Position numbers and translations under genes: made by a program
Part shown: positions 21,350 through 29,383 of the stretch, in pieces
How the letters are laid out: each line of letters opens with the position of its first letter
Position numbering within the stretch: position 1 is the stretch's first letter
From: Pseudomonas sp. NC02
Lineage (GTDB): Bacteria; Pseudomonadota; Gammaproteobacteria; Pseudomonadales; Pseudomonadaceae
DNA: 64,000 nt
NCBI RefSeq assembly: GCF_002874965.1
Contig: NZ_CP025624.1
Location: forward strand, 2,480,001-2,544,000
Reading direction: 5' to 3'
The notes under the pieces: generated by a model
The model's input: the letters and a program-made list of their open reading frames with translations, nothing else
The model's database searches: none
What the model was told of the DNA's origin: nothing

Positions 21350-22374
21350 GCGCGCACCTCATCCGCGGCCAGCACCCGCAACAGGTTCGACTCCCAGTCC
21401 AGGCCCACTGCAGCGCCGCAAGCCAATGGCGCGCTGCCGTCATTGCGGCGGACCACGGTCAGCTCGCCGATCTGGGTCTTGATGCGGTACAGCCATTGGC
21501 TGCCGAAGAAGTAGCTGTCGAGGATCCTGCCTTGCAGCCGGCCGTTGCCGGCCGCCACCAGGTCGATCTTTTCCGGGCGCAGGCTCAGGGTCAGTTCGCC
21601 GTTGCCGGGCTCGAAGCGCACTTGCGGCGCGCCGAGTTGATCGAAGTCGCCCGCCAGCAGGTTGGCCTTGCCGACAAAATCCGAGATAAAGCGTGTGCGC
21701 GGGTGTTCATAGAGTTTGTACGGCGCGTCGATCTGCGTCACGCGCCCGGCCTGCATCACTACTACCCGGTCGCTGATGGACAGCGCCTCGGCCTGGTCGT
21801 GGGTGACCATCAGGGTGGTGATCCCGACTTCACACTGGATGCGACGGATCTCGAACTGCATCTCTTCGCGCAGGTTGGCGTCGAGGTTGGAGAGGGGCTC
21901 GTCCAGCAGCAACACCGGCGGCTCGATCACCAGGGCGCGGGCCAGGGCCACGCGCTGGCGCTGGCCGCCGGACAGTTCCCGCGGGTAGCGCTCGGCGTGG
22001 GGCGCCAGGCGCACCAGTTCCAGCACGGTCTTGACTCTGCTTGCGATCTCAGTGGCAGGCACCTTGCGCATCTTCAGGCCGAAGGCGACGTTGTCGCGCA
22101 CGCTCATGTGGGGGAACAGCGCGTAGCTCTGGAACACCACGCCGAGGCCGCGGCTGGCGGGTTTGGCATGGGTGATGTCGCGACCGTCGAGGACGATCTG
22201 GCCACCGGTGACGTCGACGAAGCCGGCGATCATTTGCAAGGTGGTGGTCTTGCCGCAGCCCGAGGGGCCAAGCAGGGACACGAATTCGCCTTTTTCCACC
22301 GCAAGATCAGTGGCGACCACCGCGTCGACGGCGCCGTAGCGTTTGCTCAAGGCGTTGAGTTGGAGAAAAGCCAT
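21346..22374 (-). CDS. ABC transporter ATP-binding protein, PotA-like
   Basis: A 342-residue ATPase with Walker A GPSGCGKTT, Q-loop, signature LSGGQRQR, Walker B LLLDEPLSNLD and the H-loop TLMVTHDQ. A C-terminal TOBE-like regulatory region (about residues 240-340) follows, as in PotA/FbpC/UgpC. First gene of the seven-gene operon (ATPase, two permeases, 2Fe-2S, FAD, FAD, binding protein). It energises uptake of the compound oxidised by the linked flavoenzyme. Confidence 0.9.
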   Translation of the reverse strand: MAFLQLNALSKRYGAVDAVVATDLAVEKGEFVSLLGPSGCGKTTTLQMIAGFVDVTGGQIVLDGRDITHAKPASRGLGVVFQSYALFPHMSVRDNVAFGLKMRKVPATEIASRVKTVLELVRLAPHAERYPRELSGGQRQRVALARALVIEPPVLLLDEPLSNLDANLREEMQFEIRRIQCEVGITTLMVTHDQAEALSISDRVVVMQAGRVTQIDAPYKLYEHPRTRFISDFVGKANLLAGDFDQLGAPQVRFEPGNGELTLSLRPEKIDLVAAGNGRLQGRILDSYFFGSQWLYRIKTQIGELTVVRRNDGSAPLACGAAVGLDWESNLLRVLAADEVRA

Positions 22375-22493
22375 GTCTGCGTTCCACCTTTTTGAGTCGC
22401 GTCGAAACGCGCTTTTTTGTTTTGGGCAGATGCGAAAAGGGTGTTGCGGGTGCGTTGGCGCTCGATCTTGAGTCGGCTGCCGTTAGTTGTTCA

Positions 22494-22525
22494 TTTCGCC
22501 CCTGTGGACGCAGATTAGGGCGAAA
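22494..22525. promoter_or_regulatory. Inverted repeat TTTCGCCC-N16-GGGCGAAA, possible IclR operator
   Basis: Perfect 8-bp arms in the 241-bp gap between the divergent ABC/oxidase operon and the IclR regulator gene. The position suits a shared operator controlling both directions. The arms do not match a motif known to me, so the assignment is contextual. Confidence 0.4.
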
Positions 22526-22615
22526 GACTAGGATGGCGGAAGATGGAATTTCACTGGATAGAGTACTTTTTTCAGTTTCATTCACTGACCAGAATTTAGT
22601 GTGAGATATCGGCTT

Positions 22616-23446
22616 ATGGATTCCACTGAGCGGAATGAAAGTGTCAAGGAAGTCGGCGCCGGTGGCGTCTCCCGGTTGTTTGCATTACTGCGCATCCTCG
22701 GCGCGGCGCCGGACGGTGGTGAACGGGTGACGCAACTGGCGCAGCAGGTGGGGCTGTCGCAACCCACCACCCACCGACTGCTGCGCAGCCTGATGGACGA
22801 GGGCATGGTGGAGCAGGATGCGCGCAGCAAGCGCTATCGGCTGAGCCTGGAGTTCTTTGCCCTGGCGGCGAATGCGGGCAACACCGGCAACCTGCGGGAC
22901 CTGGTGCGGCCGAGCATGTTGCGCCTCAGTGCATCCTTGGGGGATTCATTGTTCCTGCTGGCGCGCAGCGGGTTTGATGCGATCTGCCTGGACCGCAGTG
23001 AGGGGCCGTATCCGATCCGTACCTTTACCGGTGATATCGGCGGCCGCGTTGCGCTGGGGGTGGGGCAGGGCAGCCTGGCGATTTTGGCGTTTTTGCCGGA
23101 GGAAGAGCGCGAGACGGTGATCCGCTACAACTTGCCGCGGCTCAAGGATTTTCACCTGTACGACGAGGTGTTTTTGCGTTCGGAGGTGGAGAGTGTGCGG
23201 CGGTTGGGGTATGCGGCGCGCAATACCGGGGTGCTGGAAGGCATGGCCGGGTTGGCGGTGCCGATCCTGGATCGCAATGGGCATGCGGTGGCGGCGTTGA
23301 GTGTGGCGACCATCAGCGACCGGCTGGGGCCGGGGCGGTTGCCGACGGTGGTGGAGTTGTTGAAGCGCGAGGCGGCGGCGATCGGGCCGAAGATCAACCC
23401 GTTTGATCCGACGTTGCGCCGGCCGTCGCAGATCTTCGGTGGGTAG
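22616..23446 (+). CDS. IclR-family transcriptional regulator
   Basis: 276 residues. An N-terminal winged HTH (RLFALLRILG, TQLAQQVGLSQPTTHRLLRSLMDEGMV) is followed by the IclR effector domain (GDSLFLLARSGFDAICLDRSEG, GRVALGVGQGSLAILAFLP, AGLAVPILD). Divergent from the ABC importer/flavoenzyme operon, which it most likely controls in response to the substrate or a product. The start at ATG 22616 is preferred over an in-frame GTG 15 bp upstream, though neither has a strong ribosome site. Confidence 0.87.
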   Translation: MDSTERNESVKEVGAGGVSRLFALLRILGAAPDGGERVTQLAQQVGLSQPTTHRLLRSLMDEGMVEQDARSKRYRLSLEFFALAANAGNTGNLRDLVRPSMLRLSASLGDSLFLLARSGFDAICLDRSEGPYPIRTFTGDIGGRVALGVGQGSLAILAFLPEEERETVIRYNLPRLKDFHLYDEVFLRSEVESVRRLGYAARNTGVLEGMAGLAVPILDRNGHAVAALSVATISDRLGPGRLPTVVELLKREAAAIGPKINPFDPTLRRPSQIFGG

Positions 23447-23473
23447 GTAATACCAGTAACGACACAGATCAAA

Positions 23474-23562
23474 TGTGGGAGCGGGCTTGCTCGCGAATGC
23501 GGTGTATCAGTAAAAAATTTGGTGACTGACACACCGCATTCGCGAGCAAGCCCGCTCCCACA
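23474..23562. repeat. REPIN, family 1
   Basis: An inverted pair of TGTGGGAGCGGGCTTGCTCG cores between the convergent stops of the IclR gene and the LuxR-type response regulator gene. It ends 2 bp before the regulator stop codon. Confidence 0.92.
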
Positions 23563-23564
23563 TT

Positions 23565-24263
23565 TTAGACCGTGGCCATCTGTGGGATCCGGGTTGGACT
23601 CATCGCCGCCATCGCCACCGAAGTCGCCGCCGTGCGCGTCTCCACTCCCAGCTTCACATACACATGCTCCAGATGCTTGTTCACCGTCCTCGGACTCAAC
23701 CCAAGAATGTCGCCAATATCCCGATTGGTCTTGCCACACGCCACCCAACGCAGCACTTCCACCTCCCGCTCCGTCAGTTGAAACCGCGCCGACAATAGCT
23801 TGTGCGCCGGCTCATCCTCCAGGGTGATCACGCTCGGCTGTGTCGCCGCACGCGCCGACAGCAAAATCCGCGACGTACGCAAATGCGCCGCCACCCGCGC
23901 CAGCACTTCATCCGTCTGGATCGGCTTGGTCACGTAGTCACTCCCGCCCACCTCGAACCCCTGCACCACATGCTTGCTGTCGGTGAGCCCGGTCATGAAC
24001 ACCACCGGAATATCCGCGCTGGCCGGTTGCGCCTTGAGCCGGCGGCAGGTTTCAAATCCGTCCAACCCGGGCATCACCGCGTCCAGCAGGATCAAATCCG
24101 GGCGTCGGCGTTGCACGCGGTTCAGCGCGCTGAGGCCGTCCAGCGCCACCAGCACCATGTAGCCGGCGTCGTCCAGGGCGTCGGAGAGCATGGCCAGGTT
24201 GTCCGGGGTGTCGTCGACAATCAGCACCACGCCGGGCTCAGCGCTGTGGGTCAAGGCATTCAT
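23565..24263 (-). CDS. Response regulator, REC + LuxR/NarL HTH
   Basis: 232 residues. An N-terminal receiver (VLIVDDTPDN, phospho-acceptor Asp in LILLDAVMPGLDGFE, Lys in YVTKPI) and a C-terminal LuxR-type HTH (LTEREVEVLRWVACGKTNRDIGDILGLS, then TVNKHLEHVYVKL). It overlaps the preceding hybrid kinase gene by 26 bp, so kinase and regulator form one unit. The probable target is the divergent urt operon; the tandem TACGTCA sites before urtA are candidate binding sites. Related regulators include AgmR/ErbR. Confidence 0.88.
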   Translation of the reverse strand: MNALTHSAEPGVVLIVDDTPDNLAMLSDALDDAGYMVLVALDGLSALNRVQRRRPDLILLDAVMPGLDGFETCRRLKAQPASADIPVVFMTGLTDSKHVVQGFEVGGSDYVTKPIQTDEVLARVAAHLRTSRILLSARAATQPSVITLEDEPAHKLLSARFQLTEREVEVLRWVACGKTNRDIGDILGLSPRTVNKHLEHVYVKLGVETRTAATSVAMAAMSPTRIPQMATV

Positions 24264-27200
24264 CTTCGGCCTCCTTCAGGATGCGGTTGAGTTCTTCCAG
24301 GCGAAAGCTTTTCAGCAAGGCCCGGAGCTTGTTGATGAACGGTGAGGTACCTGGGCTGTCCAGCACGATGGCGTCGAGCTTTTCATGCAAACCACGCACA
24401 TAGCCAATGGCGCTCAGTTCGGCGAGCACCGCGAGTTCTTCTGCGCTGGGTAGCGCGCCCTGGGGCGCGACCGGCGCGCCGAGCGGTGTGCGACGGCGCA
24501 GCCATTGCAAGTTCAGGTGCAGTTGCAGGCGTCCGAGCAGTTCAGGGGTACGCACCGGCTTGGCCAGGTAGTCGTTGCAGGCGCCGGCGATGCTGCGTTC
24601 GCGGTCGTCAGTGAAGGCGTTGGCGGAGATGATGATAATCGGCGCGGTGGACAACGCGTTACGCCGGATCATCCGGCTGGTGGCCCAGCCGTCCATGGTC
24701 GGCATCGACAGGTCCATCAGGATCAGGTCCGGCGACAGCAGCGCCACCTGGCGGATCGCCTCCTGGCCGTTGCTGGCCTGGGACACCTCGAAGCCCAGGG
24801 GCGTGAGCATGCCGCTGAGCACCTTGCGATGGTCCACGTGGTCATCCACCACCAGGATGCGCCGTCGTTCGCCGTGGTAGCCGATGATGTCGTGCTCCAC
24901 ATGCACCACGGCTTGCGGCACGCGGACCTGGGACAGGAACAGCCGTACCTGGAAGCAGGTGCCCTTGTCCAGCTCGCTGACCACCCGCAATTCGCCGCCC
25001 ATCAGCGAGGTCAGCATGCGTGTGATGGTCAGGCCCAGACCCACGCCCTTGTCCTGGCGCATCAGGTCGCCGCGTTCAAACGGCTGGAAAATCCGCTCGA
25101 TCTGTTCGGGGTCAATCCCGATGCCGGTGTCGATGATTTCGAAGTTGGCGGTCTCGCGCATGTAGCTGACCCGCAGGCGCACCTCGCCGCTGTCGGTGAA
25201 GTTGATCGCGTTGCCCAGCAGGTTGATCAGGATCTGCCGCACGCGTTTTTCATCACCACGCACCACAGCAGGGATCTTGCCCACGCAGTCCAGGCGAAAG
25301 CGCAGGCCCTTGTCTTCGGCCTGGGGGGTGAACATTTGTTCCAGGTCGTGGATCAGTTCCGGGAAGGGGATTTCGGTGAGCTCCAGGCGCAGCTTGCCGG
25401 CCTCGATCTTCGCCACGTCCAGCAGGCCGTCGATCAGCGACAGCAGGTGCGAGCCGCTGCGCAGGATGGTCGCCAGGGCGTCCTGATGCTGTTCGGGCAT
25501 GGCACTGTCGCGCTGCAGGATCTGGGTGAAGCCAAGGATGCTGTTGAGCGGCGTGCGCAGCTCGTGGGACAGCCCGGTGACGTAGCGACTCTTGGCCGCG
25601 TTCGCTGCTTCCGAGGCTTCCTTGGCCTGTTGCAGGGCCTGGTCGGTGAGGCTGTGGGCGGCGATCTCCTGCATCAGCAGCGAGGTTTGCCGGTCGGATT
25701 CTTCCTGGGCCACCCGCCGGCTTTCGCGGGTGAGTACTACCCACCAGGCGAGTACGGCGGCCAGCACCGAGAGCGTGAGGAACGCCTTGAAAAACGCCTG
25801 GTACAAGGTTTGCGAATGGGGCAAACCCTGGGCCGCCTGCATGTAGATCAGCGCCAGCGCCCCGGCGAGCATCAGCACCAGCGCCATCAACAATCCGAGG
25901 TAATGCGCCAGCCGGGTATGCAGGCGCGGTACCAGCGTGGTCGGCAACAACCAGCGCAACACCCCTTCGAACTGGCTGGCCAGGCGCGCGTGGGGTTTGC
26001 AACGGTCGCCGCAACGCGCATCCAGTGAGCAACAGAGCGAGCAGATCGGCGTGCTGTAGGCCGGGCAGAACGCCATGTCGGCGGTCTCGAACGGGTTGCT
26101 GCACAGCCCGCAGATCACCAGGCCGGTGCCGGGTTGCGGGTGTATCAATTGCGCCTCGCTGCTGCGCGCAATGTAGTAGCGGCCCTTGGTCAGCCACGCC
26201 AATAGCGGCGCCATGATTAACGCGGTGCCCAGCGCGACAAACGGTGGCGCAGCCTGGGCCAGGGCGCCGAACAGGCCGAAGTGGGCGAGAATCGACAGCA
26301 GCGAGGCAATCAGCATCGAGCCGACGCCCACCGGGTTGATGTCGTAGAGGTGCGCACGCTTGAATTCGATGTGCTTGGGTGACAGGCCCAGGGGCTTGTT
26401 GATTACCAGGTCCGCTACCAGCGTGCCGATCCAGGCAATCGCGATATTCGCGTAGAGCCCCAGCACCTGCTCGATCACATCGAACACGCCGAGCTCCATC
26501 AGCATCAGCGCAATGGCGACGTTGAACACCAGCCACACCACGCGGCCGGGGTGGCTGTGGGTCACGCGGGCAAAGAAGTTCGACCAGGCCAGGGAGCCGG
26601 CGTAGGCGTTGGTCAGGTTGATCTTCATCTGCGAGATGAACACGAACAGCACCATCGCCCCCAGCGCCCATTCGGGAGAGGAGAACACATAGCCGAACGC
26701 GACGAGGTACATCTGGGTTGGCTCGGCGGCGCGCTCCATGGGGATTTCATGTTGCAGGGCGAGGAACGCCAGGAACGCCCCGGCGAACATTTTCAACGCC
26801 CCCGGCACGATCCAGCCGGGCCCGGCGCATAACAGCGCGGCCCACCAGCGCTTGCGGTTGGCGCTGGTTTTTTCCGGAAGGAAGCGCAGGTAGTCCACCT
26901 GTTCGCCGATCTGCGTGACCAGCGACAGCGCCACGGTGCAGGCGGCGCAGAACGACAGCAGATTGAAGTCGCCACCGTCGCTGCTGCGGCCGACAAAGCT
27001 GGTCCAGTCGCTGAAGGCCTCGGGGTTCTTCCACAACACGAAGCCATAGGGCAGCACCAGCAGCACCAGCCACAACGGTTGCGTCCACAGTTGCAGGCGG
27101 CTGATCAGCGTTACGCCGTAGGCCACCAGCGGGATCACCAGCAGTGAACAGATGACATAGGCGATGGCCAGCGGGATATGGAAATACAACTCCAGGGCAA

Positions 27201-27624
27201 GGGCCATGATCGCCGCTTCCAGGGCGAAGAACAGGAAGGTGAAACTGGCGTAGATCAGCGAGGTGATGGTGGAGCCGATGTAACCGAAGCCCGCGCCGCG
27301 GGTCAGCAGGTCCATGTCTACGCCATAGCGGGCGGCGTAGTAGCTGATGGGCAGGCCGGTGAGAAAGATCACCAGGCTGATGGCGAGGATCGCCCAGAAG
27401 GTGTTGGTAAAGCCGTAGCTCAAGGCCAATACGCCGCCGATGGCCTCCAGCGCCAGGAACGACACCGCGCCCAAGGCGGTGTTGGCGATGCGCAGTTCCG
27501 ACCATTTGCGGAAGGACTTCGGGGTGTAGCGCAGGGCGTAGTCTTCCATGGTCTCGTCGGCGACCCAGGAGTTGTAGTCGCGGCGGATCTTGACGATGCG
27601 CTGGGTGCCGGGGAGGGGGTGCAC
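24238..27624 (-). CDS. NCS1-type transporter-fused hybrid sensor histidine kinase
   Basis: About 1128 residues in five parts. (a) Residues 1-470 form an NCS1 nucleobase/cation-symporter-like bundle of about twelve helices (SWVADETMEDYALRYTP, LTRGAGFGYIGSTI). (b) A Cys-rich module at about 505-545 contains CGLC, CPAY, CSLCC and CGDRC. (c) Two further membrane helices. (d) HisKA with His687 in SHELRTPLNS, and an HATPase domain. (e) A receiver with Asp971 in LMDLSMP and an uncharacterised tail of about 115 residues. GTG at 27624 is preferred because GCAGGAG lies 9 nt upstream; TTG at 27642 is an alternative. It is divergent from a urea/amide-type ABC transporter, so it probably senses that substrate or a purine breakdown product. 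CbrA shows the analogous design with an SLC5 transporter. Confidence 0.85.
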   Translation of the reverse strand: MHPLPGTQRIVKIRRDYNSWVADETMEDYALRYTPKSFRKWSELRIANTALGAVSFLALEAIGGVLALSYGFTNTFWAILAISLVIFLTGLPISYYAARYGVDMDLLTRGAGFGYIGSTITSLIYASFTFLFFALEAAIMALALELYFHIPLAIAYVICSLLVIPLVAYGVTLISRLQLWTQPLWLVLLVLPYGFVLWKNPEAFSDWTSFVGRSSDGGDFNLLSFCAACTVALSLVTQIGEQVDYLRFLPEKTSANRKRWWAALLCAGPGWIVPGALKMFAGAFLAFLALQHEIPMERAAEPTQMYLVAFGYVFSSPEWALGAMVLFVFISQMKINLTNAYAGSLAWSNFFARVTHSHPGRVVWLVFNVAIALMLMELGVFDVIEQVLGLYANIAIAWIGTLVADLVINKPLGLSPKHIEFKRAHLYDINPVGVGSMLIASLLSILAHFGLFGALAQAAPPFVALGTALIMAPLLAWLTKGRYYIARSSEAQLIHPQPGTGLVICGLCSNPFETADMAFCPAYSTPICSLCCSLDARCGDRCKPHARLASQFEGVLRWLLPTTLVPRLHTRLAHYLGLLMALVLMLAGALALIYMQAAQGLPHSQTLYQAFFKAFLTLSVLAAVLAWWVVLTRESRRVAQEESDRQTSLLMQEIAAHSLTDQALQQAKEASEAANAAKSRYVTGLSHELRTPLNSILGFTQILQRDSAMPEQHQDALATILRSGSHLLSLIDGLLDVAKIEAGKLRLELTEIPFPELIHDLEQMFTPQAEDKGLRFRLDCVGKIPAVVRGDEKRVRQILINLLGNAINFTDSGEVRLRVSYMRETANFEIIDTGIGIDPEQIERIFQPFERGDLMRQDKGVGLGLTITRMLTSLMGGELRVVSELDKGTCFQVRLFLSQVRVPQAVVHVEHDIIGYHGERRRILVVDDHVDHRKVLSGMLTPLGFEVSQASNGQEAIRQVALLSPDLILMDLSMPTMDGWATSRMIRRNALSTAPIIIISANAFTDDRERSIAGACNDYLAKPVRTPELLGRLQLHLNLQWLRRRTPLGAPVAPQGALPSAEELAVLAELSAIGYVRGLHEKLDAIVLDSPGTSPFINKLRALLKSFRLEELNRILKEAEDECLDPQR

Positions 27625-27696
27625 GGTGGGGAACTCCTGCAAGGATGGGGAGATGGCAGCAATATTCGTGCCCCAGTCCTGCGGGGTGCGCTCTTC

Positions 27697-27826
27697 GTGG
27701 CGAGGGAGCTTGCTCCCGTTGGACTGCGAAGCAGGCCCAGCAAGACCACTTCATTTTTCCAGGCAGAACCGGGTCGCCGGTTTTGGGGCCGCTGCGCAGC
27801 CCAACGGGAGCAAGCTCCCTCGCCAC
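27697..27826. repeat. Inverted repeat pair of a different REP family (GTGGCGAGGGAGCTTGCTCCC)
   Basis: GTGGCGAGGGAGCTTGCTCC on the left is matched by its inverse ending CTCCCTCGCCAC on the right, each flanked by CGTTGG/CCAACG and separated by about 78 bp. It occupies much of the 354-bp divergent gap between the hybrid kinase and urtA. It is the only copy of this REP type seen in the window. Confidence 0.85.
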
Positions 27827-27883
27827 AGGGGTTTCCTTTCCCAAGGCGGGCGGGATCCTGCTCGAAAATGGTGCGCAACGGCA

Positions 27884-27912
27884 TACGTCAAATGACGTAC
27901 CCCGTTACGTCA
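27884..27912. promoter_or_regulatory. Triple TACGTCA motif upstream of urtA
   Basis: TACGTCA-AA-TGACGTA (27884-27899) is an inverted repeat with perfect 7-bp arms. A third half-site TACGTCA follows at 27906, 22 bp (two helical turns) from the first. It lies 67-95 bp before the urtA ATG, a usual place for an activator. The LuxR-type regulator of the divergent two-component system is the natural candidate; this is inference. Confidence 0.55.
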
Positions 27913-27978
27913 GGCTGCGTATACCCGCCGTGGCCACCTGCCGCCATGCTGAACCCCTCATTGCAGAGGAGTCGCCCC

Positions 27979-29187
27979 ATGGAATCACGATTGATCCGCT
28001 CCAAACCGTTGTTGGCCTTATCACTGCTGGCGGCGAGTCTGTTCAGCCATGGCGTCATGGCCGACAACGAAGGCCTGGCGGTGACGCCTACCGAAGTCAC
28101 CGTCGGCCAGTTGCACTCGGCCACCGGCACCATGGCGATTTCCGAAACCGGTTCGATCCAGGCCGAACGCCTGGCCATCGAGCAGATCAACGCCTCGGGC
28201 GGGATCCTCGGGCGGCAGATCAAGGTGATCCAGGAAGACGGCGCGTCCGACTGGCCGACCTTCGCCGAAAAGGCCAAGAAACTGCTGGTGAACGACAAGG
28301 TGGCCGCAGTGTTCGGCTGCTGGACCTCCGCTTCACGTAAAGCCGTATTGCCGATCTTCGAGAAAGAAAACGGCCTGCTCTACTACCCGACCTTCTATGA
28401 AGGCCTGGAACAGTCGAAAAACGTGATCTACACCGGCCAGGAAGCGACCCAGCAAATCCTTGCCAGCCTCGACTGGATCGCCAAGACCAAGGGCGCCAAA
28501 ACCTTCTATCTGGTGGGCTCGGACTACATCTGGCCGCGCACCTCGATGAAGATCGCGCGCAAGCACATTGAAAACGTGCTGCACGGCACCGTGGTCGGCG
28601 AAGACTACTACCCGCTGGGCAATACCCAGTTCGGTTCGCTGATCAACAAGGTCAAGCTGAAAAAGCCTGACGTGGTGTTTGCGGCCGTGGTGGGCGGCTC
28701 CAACGTGGCCTTCTACAAACAGCTCAACGCAGCGGGCGTGAATGCGTCCAAGCAAACCCTGTTGACCCTGTCGGTGACCGAAGACGAACTGCTGGGCATC
28801 GGCGGCGAAAACATGGCCGGCTTCTATGCCTCGATGAAGTACTTCCAGAGCCTCGACAACCCGAACAACAAAGCCTTCGTGGAAGCGTTCAAGGCCAAGT
28901 ACGGCAAGGACGCAGTGATTGGCGACGTGACCCAGGCGGCCTACCTCGGCCCATGGTTGTGGAAAGCGGCGGTGGAGAAGGCCGGCAGTTTCGACGTGGA
29001 TAAAGTCGTCGCCGCATCGCCTGGCATCGAGCTGAAAAACGCGCCGGAAGGCTATGTGAAGATCCACGAAAACCATCACCTGTGGAGCAAGTCGCGCATT
29101 GGTGAAGTGCAGCCAAACGGGCAGTTCAAGGTGATCTACGAGTCGGATCTGATCGAGCCGAATCCGTTTCCGAAAGGCTATCAATAA
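27979..29187 (+). CDS. urtA: Urea / short-chain amide ABC transporter, periplasmic binding protein
   Basis: 402 residues: a signal peptide (to about HGVMA) and a type I periplasmic binding fold (TVGQLHSATGTMAISE, WTSASRKAVLPIFEKENGLL, ATQQILASLDW). ATG at 27979 has GAGGA 8 nt upstream. First gene of a urtABCDE-type operon. From memory, the segment YPTFYEGLEQSKNVIYTGQ differs from the YEG-E-S form usual in UrtA and may be closer to the amide-binding FmdD branch. Urea and formamide/acetamide are therefore both possible. Divergent from the NCS1-fused sensor kinase. Confidence 0.83.
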   Translation: MESRLIRSKPLLALSLLAASLFSHGVMADNEGLAVTPTEVTVGQLHSATGTMAISETGSIQAERLAIEQINASGGILGRQIKVIQEDGASDWPTFAEKAKKLLVNDKVAAVFGCWTSASRKAVLPIFEKENGLLYYPTFYEGLEQSKNVIYTGQEATQQILASLDWIAKTKGAKTFYLVGSDYIWPRTSMKIARKHIENVLHGTVVGEDYYPLGNTQFGSLINKVKLKKPDVVFAAVVGGSNVAFYKQLNAAGVNASKQTLLTLSVTEDELLGIGGENMAGFYASMKYFQSLDNPNNKAFVEAFKAKYGKDAVIGDVTQAAYLGPWLWKAAVEKAGSFDVDKVVAASPGIELKNAPEGYVKIHENHHLWSKSRIGEVQPNGQFKVIYESDLIEPNPFPKGYQ

Positions 29188-29228
29188 CCTCGGGTCTGGC
29201 GCTGATCTGAATGTGGGAACTGGTTTTG

Positions 29229-29317
29229 TGTGGGAGCGGGCTTGCTCGCGAAAGCGGTGAATCAGTGAGTGCATCCGGTACTGACACACCGTATTCGCGA
29301 GCAAGCCCGCTCCCACA
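29229..29317. repeat. REPIN, family 1, inside the urt operon
   Basis: An inverted REP pair in the 196-bp gap between urtA and urtB, followed by a partial repeat AGCCAGCTCCCACA. This position, after the gene for the abundant binding protein, suits 3' stabilisation of urtA mRNA and lower expression of the membrane components. Confidence 0.92.
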
Positions 29318-29383
29318 CAAGCCAGCTCCCACATAAAGCAGAAGCAGATTGCATTTCAACCTCCCGCTCAGGAGACCATCATC

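Noticed and set aside
24505..26028. 507-codon plus-strand frame opposite the hybrid kinase
   Set aside because: It covers the kinase and receiver coding sequence, whose catalytic motifs are intact on the minus strand.
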